A program made the position numbers and the translations under genes. The notes below the pieces were generated by a model. The model made no database searches. It saw only the letters and a program-made list of their open reading frames with translations, and was not told the origin of the DNA. From assembly GCF_004216535.1 (NCBI RefSeq), contig NZ_SGWX01000001.1:3901099-3965098 (forward strand): a DNA stretch of 64,000 nucleotides, in the 5' to 3' direction. Each line of letters begins with the position of its first letter. The first letter of the stretch is position 1. Below are positions 55,180-61,127 of this stretch, piece by piece. This stretch comes from Xylanimonas ulmi. Lineage in GTDB: Bacteria > Actinomycetota > Actinomycetes > Actinomycetales > Cellulomonadaceae.

Positions 55180-55986
55180 TCAGGGGCGGCGGAAGTCGCG
55201 CAGCGCGCGCGTGAGCACACGGTTGAACGCGTCGGGGGCGTCCGTGTTGACGTCGTGGCCGGCGCCCGGCACCACGACGAGCGCGCCCTGGTAGGCGGCG
55301 GCCAGGTGCCGCTGCTCCTGTAGCCGCAGGTGGTCGCGTGAGCCGTTGACCAGCCACACCGGCACGCGCGCGGCGCGCACGTCGGCGACCGAGGAGTGCC
55401 CGGCCAGATGCGTCAGCGCGTCCGTCACCACATCCCAGCCGGGCCGGAAGGGGCCGACGGCCACGGTGCCGCCCAGCAGCGCCGCGACGTCGGAGCCGCC
55501 GGCGCGCGAGCCCTGGCCGCGCAGCGCGGCCCGCCAGCGCGCCGACGCCGCGCGGGCCTGCCGCCGGGCCGCGGACGCCCCCGCGACCGTGACGTGCGCG
55601 ACGTCGCGGAAGAGCGCGACGGGCTTGCCCTTGGGGTCCGAGCAGCACGCCGCGGCCACCACACCGGCCAGCCGCGTCGGCTCGCGGGTCGCGCCCGCCT
55701 GGTGCAGCGCGGCGTCGCGCGCGGCGTAGGCGAGGGTCGTGTACCCGCCGAGGCTCAGGCCGACGAGGGCGATGGGGCGGTCGGCGGCGAACGTGGCGAC
55801 GGCGTCGTCGATGACGTCGAACGCGCCCGGCAGCGTGAACCGCTCGTCGCGGCGCTCCCCGTGCGCCGGCAGGTCGACCGCCACGGCGTCGTACCCGGCG
55901 TCGCGCACGTGCTCAAGCTGCCGGTCCCAGATGGCCGACGACGTACGCATGCCGTGCACGAAGACGACGGCCGGCTCAATCCCCAT
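55180..55986 (-). CDS. Alpha/beta-fold hydrolase
   Basis: A 268-residue protein of the alpha/beta hydrolase fold. VVFVHGMRTSSAIW holds the oxyanion HG, VGLSLGGYTTLAYA the nucleophile Ser in GxSxG, NGSRDHLR the acid and VVPGAGHDVNTD the catalytic His, so a full triad is present. The substrate is unknown. The ATG at 55986 lies three bases after a TATCGT box, too close for a normal start; transcription from it would begin inside the frame, so the real start or promoter may differ. Confidence 0.86.
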   Translation of the reverse strand: MGIEPAVVFVHGMRTSSAIWDRQLEHVRDAGYDAVAVDLPAHGERRDERFTLPGAFDVIDDAVATFAADRPIALVGLSLGGYTTLAYAARDAALHQAGATREPTRLAGVVAAACCSDPKGKPVALFRDVAHVTVAGASAARRQARAASARWRAALRGQGSRAGGSDVAALLGGTVAVGPFRPGWDVVTDALTHLAGHSSVADVRAARVPVWLVNGSRDHLRLQEQRHLAAAYQGALVVVPGAGHDVNTDAPDAFNRVLTRALRDFRRP

Positions 55987-56071
55987 ACCACGATAGTGCC
56001 GGGTGAGGTGGTCGGACGCGCGGGACGGGCACTGGCCGACTGGTGAAGGCCGGTGAAAAGGCTGTGACGGC

Positions 56072-56077
56072 TACTGT
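56072..56077 (+). promoter_or_regulatory. -10 box TACTGT of a leaderless promoter
   Basis: TACTGT ends 6 bases before the GTG of the PHP gene at 56084 on the plus strand, 86 bp from the divergent hydrolase start. No Shine-Dalgarno is present. Confidence 0.55.
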
Positions 56078-56083
56078 GGCTCC

Positions 56084-56935
56084 GTGATCGACCTGCACAC
56101 CCACTCCACGGCGTCGGACGGCACCGACGCACCGGGCAGGGTCGTCGAGGCTGCGGCCGCCGCCGGGCTCACCGTCGTCGCGCTCACCGACCATGACACG
56201 GCCGCGGGCTGGGCCGAGGCGGAGCGGGCCGCCGCGCGCACCGGCGTCGCGCTGGTGCGCGGCGCCGAGATCTCCACGGTCAGCGACCGGGTCAGCGTCC
56301 ACCTGTTGGCCTACCTGCACGACCCCGAGCATCCCGCGCTGCTCGCCGAGCTGGAGCGCACGCGCGCCTCGCGCCTGACGCGCCTGGAGACGATGGCCGC
56401 GCTGCTGGGCGAGGACTACCCGATCACCTGGGACGACGTGCGCGCCCAGACGGGCGAGGGCGCCACCGTGGGCCGCCCGCACCTGGCCGACGCGCTGGTC
56501 GCCGCGGGCGTCGTCGACTCGCGCGACGAGGCGTTCGCCACCATGCTGCGGCCCGGCACCCGGTACTACGTGCCGCACGCGGCGCCCGACACCCTGGACG
56601 CGGTGCGCGCCGTGCGCGCCGCGGGTGGCGTGCCCGTTCTCGCGCACCCGGGCGCGTCGCAGCGCGGACGCGTGGTGTCCGAGGAGCGGATCGAGGAGCT
56701 CGCCGCCTCGGGGCTCGCGGGCCTGGAGGCCGATCACCGCGACCACGACGCCGCCACACGGGCGCGGATGCGCGACGTCGCGCGCGCGCTCGGGCTGGTG
56801 GTGACGGGGTCAAGCGACTACCACGGGGCGGGCAAACCGAACCGCCTCGGCGAGAACACGACGTCGGCGCACGCGCTGGCGCAGATCGAGGAGCAAGGGG
56901 CGATGGACGTGCTGTGGCCGGAGCGGGCGCGATGA
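56084..56935 (+). CDS. PHP-domain metal-dependent phosphoesterase
   Basis: A 283-residue phosphoesterase. The metal-binding motifs are MIDLHTHSTASDGTDAP (HxH), VALTDHDTAAG, the Glu of RGAEIS, VPVLAHPGAS and a terminal GSSDYHGAGK (DxH). It resembles TrpH/YciV-type enzymes acting on 3',5'-bisphosphonucleotides or short 5'-ends; the exact substrate is unresolved. The GTG start is set by TACTGT. The stop overlaps the marC ATG in ATGA. Confidence 0.9.
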   Translation: MIDLHTHSTASDGTDAPGRVVEAAAAAGLTVVALTDHDTAAGWAEAERAAARTGVALVRGAEISTVSDRVSVHLLAYLHDPEHPALLAELERTRASRLTRLETMAALLGEDYPITWDDVRAQTGEGATVGRPHLADALVAAGVVDSRDEAFATMLRPGTRYYVPHAAPDTLDAVRAVRAAGGVPVLAHPGASQRGRVVSEERIEELAASGLAGLEADHRDHDAATRARMRDVARALGLVVTGSSDYHGAGKPNRLGENTTSAHALAQIEEQGAMDVLWPERAR

Positions 56936-57567
56936 GCGCGATCCTCGACGTCACGTTGTTCACCGAGGTGTTCGTGACGCTGTTCGTCATCATGGACCCG
57001 CCAGGCACGGTGCCGGTGTTCCTCGCGCTGACCTCGCGCATGACGCCCAAGCAGCGCAACCGGGCCTCGCGCCAGGCGATCCTCGTGGCGTTCGGCGTCG
57101 TCGTGGTGTTCGGCGCGCTGGGCCAGCAGGTGCTGCAGTACATGGGCATCTCACTGCCCGCGCTGCAGGCCTCGGGCGGGCTGCTGCTGCTGTTCGTCGC
57201 GATGGAGCTGCTGACGGGCAAGGCCGAGAACCCCGAGCCGGCCAAGGGCGGGTCGGTCAACGTCGCGCTCGTGCCGCTGGGCACGCCGCTGCTGGCGGGG
57301 CCCGGCGTCATCGTCGCGACCATGGTGTTCGTCCAGCAGAAGACCGACGCGGCCGATTCGATGGCCGCGCACTGGACGGCGATCGTGCTGGGCGTCATCG
57401 CGGTGCACGTGTGCACCTACCTCGCGATGCGGTTCGCCAACGTGATCCAGCGGGTGCTGCGCGAGTCGGGGGTCACACTCATCACGCGCATCGCGGGTCT
57501 GCTGCTCGCCGCGATCGCGATCCAGATGATCGCGGACGCCGTCACGGCGTTCGTCCGGGCGGCGTAG
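56932..57567 (+). CDS. MarC/UPF0056-family membrane protein
   Basis: A 211-residue protein with six helices and the MarC signatures LFVIMDPPGTVPVFLALT near the N-terminus and VPLGTPLLAGPGVIVATMVF in the second half, an inverted-repeat arrangement. MarC proteins were once linked to multiple antibiotic resistance, but their function remains unproved. The ATG at 56932 overlaps the PHP stop; an upstream ATG (56914) lies inside that gene. Confidence 0.9.
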   Translation: MSAILDVTLFTEVFVTLFVIMDPPGTVPVFLALTSRMTPKQRNRASRQAILVAFGVVVVFGALGQQVLQYMGISLPALQASGGLLLLFVAMELLTGKAENPEPAKGGSVNVALVPLGTPLLAGPGVIVATMVFVQQKTDAADSMAAHWTAIVLGVIAVHVCTYLAMRFANVIQRVLRESGVTLITRIAGLLLAAIAIQMIADAVTAFVRAA

Positions 57568-57603
57568 GGCGCGCTCGGGGCCGCCGCCGCGGCCAGCGTG
57601 GGC

Positions 57604-57897
57604 CTACCGTACCGGGACGAGGACGACGTCGACGCTCGCGCCGTCGGCGACGTTCTCGGCGGCCCGCACGGACTTCTTGACCGGCAGGATGTAGCCGCGG
57701 CGCGCGTCGCTCGGGAACACCGACGTCGACCAGGTGGTCGCCCCGATCGTGGCGGTCACCTTGATCGACCCGAACCCGCGCGGCGGCAGCGGCAGCTCCG
57801 CGAGCTCGTCGGACACCTCGGGCGGCACGGTCACGAACCACCAGGACACGCTGCGCCCCTGCGACTGCCACAACGCCGCCGTAAACCGGTACTCCAT
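57604..57897 (-). CDS. DUF1905-family small protein
   Basis: A 97-residue beta-rich protein (MEYRFTAALWQSQGRSVSWW, VTVPPEVSDELAEL, GFGSIKVTATIGATTWSTSV, YILPVKKSVRAAENVADG) matching DUF1905, a double-psi-like barrel domain of unknown function often found alone or fused to YdeI/OmdA domains. TACGCT lies 6 bases before the ATG (leaderless). It is convergent with marC, 36 bp away. Confidence 0.88.
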   Translation of the reverse strand: MEYRFTAALWQSQGRSVSWWFVTVPPEVSDELAELPLPPRGFGSIKVTATIGATTWSTSVFPSDARRGYILPVKKSVRAAENVADGASVDVVLVPVR

Positions 57898-57903
57898 GCG
57901 GGC

Positions 57904-57909
57904 AGCGTA
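57904..57909 (-). promoter_or_regulatory. -10 box TACGCT of a leaderless promoter
   Basis: The hexamer ends 6 bases before the DUF1905 ATG at 57897 on the minus strand. It borders repeat locus 4. Confidence 0.5.
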
Positions 57910-57920
57910 GTTCCCGCGCC

Positions 57921-58003
57921 CCCACGGGGAGTTCGAGCATTCGTCGCGGTGTTCGAGCGCCCGAGGGCTCGAACTTCCGCCAAACGCTCGAACTCCCCGT
58001 GGG
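57921..58003. repeat. GTTCGAGC-type palindromic repeat locus 4
   Basis: Outer arms CCCACGGGGAGTTCGAGC (57921-57938) and its exact complement (57986-58003) enclose an inner GTTCGAGC / GCTCGAAC pair (57951-57958, 57967-57974). The left inner half matches locus 3 for over 20 bases (ATTCGTCGCGGTGTTCGAG). It lies just after the DEAD-box gene stop on the minus strand, a terminator position. Confidence 0.88.
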
Positions 58004-58026
58004 CGGGGCGTCGGGCCGCGGGTGTG

Positions 58027-59709
58027 TCAGGCGTCGGCGGGGGGCGTGGGTGACGTCGCGTCGGCGGGGCGGCCGCCGCGGGTGCGACGGCGGGTGCGCG
58101 AGCGGCGGCGCTCGGCGTCGCCCGCCTCGCCGGCCGTGCTCGACGGCGCGCCCGACGTGGCGCCTGACGCGCTCGCCGCGGCGTCCGACGACGTCGCGTC
58201 ACCGTCGCGCGCGCCCGAGCGCGAGCGGCCGCGGCCGGCGTCACGCCCACCGGCGCCGCGCGAGCCGCCCGAACGCGGGGCGCCCGAGCGTGAGCCACCC
58301 GAGCGTGCCCCGTCCCGCGAGCCGCCCGACGAACGCTTGCCCGTCTCACCCAGGTCCTCAAGCCGCTCGGCGTCGAGGCCGGCGAGCGTGCGCCGCTCGC
58401 GGGGCAGGCGTCCCTTGGTGCCCTCGGGGATGGACAGGTCGGAGAACAGGTGCGGCGACGTCGAGTACGTCTCGACGGGCTCCGGGTGGCCCGTCTCCAG
58501 CGCCTTGTCGATGAGCGACCAGCGCGGCATGTCGTCCCAGTCGACGAACGTGACCGCGGTGCCCTTGTTGCCCGCGCGGCCCGTGCGGCCCACGCGGTGC
58601 AGGTAGGTGCGCTCGTCCTCGGGGCACTGGTAGTTGACGACGTGCGTGACGTCGTCGACGTCGATGCCGCGAGCCGCGACGTCGGTGGCGACCAGCACGT
58701 CGATGTTTCCGTGGCGCAGCGCGCGCAGCGCCTGCTCCCGCGCGCCCTGGCCCAGGTCGCCGTGGATCGCCCCGGCGGCGAAGCCGCGGTCGCGCAGCTC
58801 GTCGCTCACCTTGGCGGCCGTGCGCTTGGTGCGCGCGAACACGATGGTGCGCCCGCGGCCCTCGGCCTGCAGCAGCCGCGCCAGCACCTCGACCTTGTCG
58901 AGCGCGTGCGCGCGGTAGACGAACTGGGTGATGTTCTTGACGGTCGCGCCCTCGTCGTCGGGGTCGGCCGCACGGATGTGCGTGGGCTGCGACATGTAGC
59001 GGCGCGCCATCGACACGACGGCGCCGGGCATCGTCGCGGAGAACAGCATGGTGTGCCGCTTGGCGGGCAGGCGCGACAGGATCTTCTCGACGTCGGGCAG
59101 GAAGCCCAGGTCGAGCATCTCGTCGGCCTCGTCGAGCACCACGGTCGCGGCGCGCAGCAGCGACAGGTGGCCCTGGTTGAGCAGGTCGACCATGCGCCCG
59201 GGGGTGCCGACGACGACCTCGGCGCCCGCCTTGAGCTGCTCGATCTGCGGCTCGTAGGCGCGCCCGCCGTAGATCTGCACGACACGCAGGCTGGGGCGCT
59301 TGGCGCTCGCGGTGGCCAGGTCGCCGGCCACCTGCACGGCGAGCTCGCGCGTGGGGGCGACGACGACGGCCTGCGGCTTGCCGGGCGCGACCAGGTCGTC
59401 CCAGCCGTCCTCGCCCGGCGCGACGACGCGGTTGAGCAGCGGCACGCCGAAGCCCAGCGTCTTGCCGGTGCCGGTCTTGGCCTGCCCGATGATGTCGTGG
59501 CCCTGCATGGCCACGGGCAGCGTCATCGCCTGGATGGGGAACGGGTGGGTGATGCCGATGGCGGCGAGCGCGTCGACGATCTCGGACTTGACGCCGAAGT
59601 CGGCGAACGAGACGTCCTGCCGTTGGATGGAGGAGGCCGCGTGGTGGGCCTTGGTGGAGTTGGGTGAGGCGAGCGCCGTCGCGGCGCCCGAGGTCTGCTC
59701 TGTGGTCAC
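58027..59709 (-). CDS. DEAD-box RNA helicase with a basic RGG-like tail
   Basis: A 560-residue RNA helicase. Motifs: Q motif FADFGVKSEIVDAL with PIQAMTLP, Walker A QAKTGTGKT (about 75), APTREL, TPGRMVDLL, DEAD box VLDEADEMLD, SAT, ATDVAARGIDVDDV and HRVGRTGRAGNKG. The 130-residue C-terminal tail is Ser/Gly/Arg-rich with repeated SGGSR/SGAPRSGG units, as in RhlE/CsdA-like helicases that bind structured RNA. GTG start at 59709; the 200-bp leader has no clear promoter, in line with long leaders of such helicases. Confidence 0.94.
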   Translation of the reverse strand: MTTEQTSGAATALASPNSTKAHHAASSIQRQDVSFADFGVKSEIVDALAAIGITHPFPIQAMTLPVAMQGHDIIGQAKTGTGKTLGFGVPLLNRVVAPGEDGWDDLVAPGKPQAVVVAPTRELAVQVAGDLATASAKRPSLRVVQIYGGRAYEPQIEQLKAGAEVVVGTPGRMVDLLNQGHLSLLRAATVVLDEADEMLDLGFLPDVEKILSRLPAKRHTMLFSATMPGAVVSMARRYMSQPTHIRAADPDDEGATVKNITQFVYRAHALDKVEVLARLLQAEGRGRTIVFARTKRTAAKVSDELRDRGFAAGAIHGDLGQGAREQALRALRHGNIDVLVATDVAARGIDVDDVTHVVNYQCPEDERTYLHRVGRTGRAGNKGTAVTFVDWDDMPRWSLIDKALETGHPEPVETYSTSPHLFSDLSIPEGTKGRLPRERRTLAGLDAERLEDLGETGKRSSGGSRDGARSGGSRSGAPRSGGSRGAGGRDAGRGRSRSGARDGDATSSDAAASASGATSGAPSSTAGEAGDAERRRSRTRRRTRGGRPADATSPTPPADA

Positions 59710-59900
59710 AAGTGCCTTCGGTCAGTTCGTCGGCGCGGCACGCTCAAATCGGACGCGGCGCCGGATGGACGGCAGCCGATCGCGAAAGGACGTCGCGACA
59801 CCGGCGGAGACAGTCCGCCAGGCGTCGCGGAAGATCTGTGCGGGACGACCGGGCAACCGTGGTACAGGGCCAGTCTACGCGACGCCGTGTTACCGGCCCG

Positions 59901-59906
59901 TATCCT
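59901..59906 (+). promoter_or_regulatory. -10 box TATCCT of a leaderless promoter
   Basis: TATCCT ends 6 bases before the ATG of the ferritin-like gene at 59913. This is one of the closest matches to consensus among the leaderless promoters here. Confidence 0.6.
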
Positions 59907-59912
59907 GGTCGC

Positions 59913-60629
59913 ATGAGCGAGCAGCCCACGGTGGCCCACGACGTCGTGCGCCGCGCGGGAGACGGCCCGTTCCTGGAGGTCACAGGCCTGGCGGCCTACG
60001 TGCGGCTGGGTCTTTTCGGCCTCATCGGCGCGCACACCTGGGATGCCCCCGACCTGGCCTCGGCGCAGCGCATGGTGACGATCGGTCTGCGGGTCGGCGA
60101 GCAGCAGCGCGCGCTGCTGGCCATCGGCGCGGCCCACGGCGTCGAGCCGGTCGCGCTCATGGCGCCGTTCGCCGGGGTGCTCGACTCCTTCGAGGCGCGC
60201 ACGGCCGAGTCGACCTGGTGGGAGGGCCTGCTCAAGGGCGTCGTGGGGCACGGTGTGGCCAGCGACCTGTGCCGGCTGCTCGCCCGCGGGCTGCCGTCGG
60301 GCCTGGCCGCCGAGGTCGGCGCCGCGATGGCGTACCACGACGACGACGAGCGCTCGACGGCGATCATCCGCGCCGGCGTCGACGCCGACGAGCGGCTCGC
60401 CTCGCGCTTGGCCCTGTGGGGCCGGCGCGTCGTCGGCGAGTCGCTCTCGCTGTCGCAGACGCTGCTGGTGACGCGGCCATCGTTCGGCGTGCTGGCTCAG
60501 GCCGTGACGCCGTCGGACGCGGACACGGACGACGGCGACGCCGCACCCGCAGGCGCTGTGGCCTGGGTGCTGTCGGAGCTCACGGCCGAGCACACGCGGC
60601 GCATGGACCGCATGGGGCTCGCCGCGTAG
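59913..60629 (+). CDS. Ferritin-like-fold protein
   Basis: A 238-residue, all-helical protein. The pattern (LEVTGLAAYVRLGLFGLIG, QRALLAIGAAHGVEP, ESTWWEGLLKGVVGHGVASD, AWVLSELTAEHTRRMDRMGL) fits the actinobacterial ferritin-like-fold protein that sits between the DEAD-box helicase and DUF3107 genes. It recalls MiaE-like ferritin folds, though I cannot place a complete set of di-iron ligands, so catalytic activity is uncertain. Leaderless ATG at 59913. Confidence 0.78.
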   Translation: MSEQPTVAHDVVRRAGDGPFLEVTGLAAYVRLGLFGLIGAHTWDAPDLASAQRMVTIGLRVGEQQRALLAIGAAHGVEPVALMAPFAGVLDSFEARTAESTWWEGLLKGVVGHGVASDLCRLLARGLPSGLAAEVGAAMAYHDDDERSTAIIRAGVDADERLASRLALWGRRVVGESLSLSQTLLVTRPSFGVLAQAVTPSDADTDDGDAAPAGAVAWVLSELTAEHTRRMDRMGLAA

Positions 60630-60645
60630 CTGGTCCCGGTGCCCC

Positions 60646-60686
60646 GTCGGCCGCCGCCGCGCGGGGCGGCGCTGACAGCGGCCGAC
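60646..60686. terminator. Hairpin between convergent ferritin-like and DUF3107 genes
   Basis: GTCGGCCGC (60646-60654) pairs with GCGGCCGAC (60678-60686). The loop contains a further CGCCGC-type stem. It begins 17 bases after one stop and ends 25 before the other, so it can act on both strands. Confidence 0.6.
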
Positions 60687-60710
60687 GTGGCCGGTGTGAT
60701 CAGGGGGCGG

Positions 60711-60935
60711 TCACAGTGAGCCGAACCCGACGCGGCGCGTCTCCTCCGGCCCCACCTCGATGTAGCCGATGGTCGCCGTCGGCACGATGACGCGACGCCC
60801 GCGTGTGTCGGTGAGCTCGAGCACGCCGCCGTCGGCGAGCGCCTTCTTCAGCGTCTCGGCGACCTCGTCGGCGGTCAGGTCGGTCTCCAGGGTCAGCTCG
60901 CGCGGCAGGTTCTGCACACCGATCGTGACTTCCAC
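60711..60935 (-). CDS. DUF3107 protein (mycobacterial TB9.4-like)
   Basis: A 74-residue protein whose sequence (VTIGVQNLPRELTLETDL, EVAETLKKALADGGVLELTD, GRRVIVPTATIGYIEVG) matches the DUF3107 family, of unknown function and near-universal in actinomycetes. The GTG at 60935 has a GAAGGAGAG Shine-Dalgarno. Neighbours (DEAD-box helicase, ferritin-like protein, AdnA) mirror the mycobacterial order. Confidence 0.9.
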   Translation of the reverse strand: MEVTIGVQNLPRELTLETDLTADEVAETLKKALADGGVLELTDTRGRRVIVPTATIGYIEVGPEETRRVGFGSL

Positions 60936-61127
60936 GTTCTCTCCTTCGCAGGCGCGCTGGCGCGCGGGGCTTGCCGGTGTTCCGGCGGGCCGGGGCCCGC
61001 ACCGATCGTAGCCAGCGGCGTCGTCGGCGCGGGCGCGTGGACGGCGGGTTTCGCCCAGGGCCGATCCCCGCGCGCTCGGCGCCGTACCGCGCTGGGTGTG
61101 TCGGTGGCTCGTGGTCGGATGGGCGCC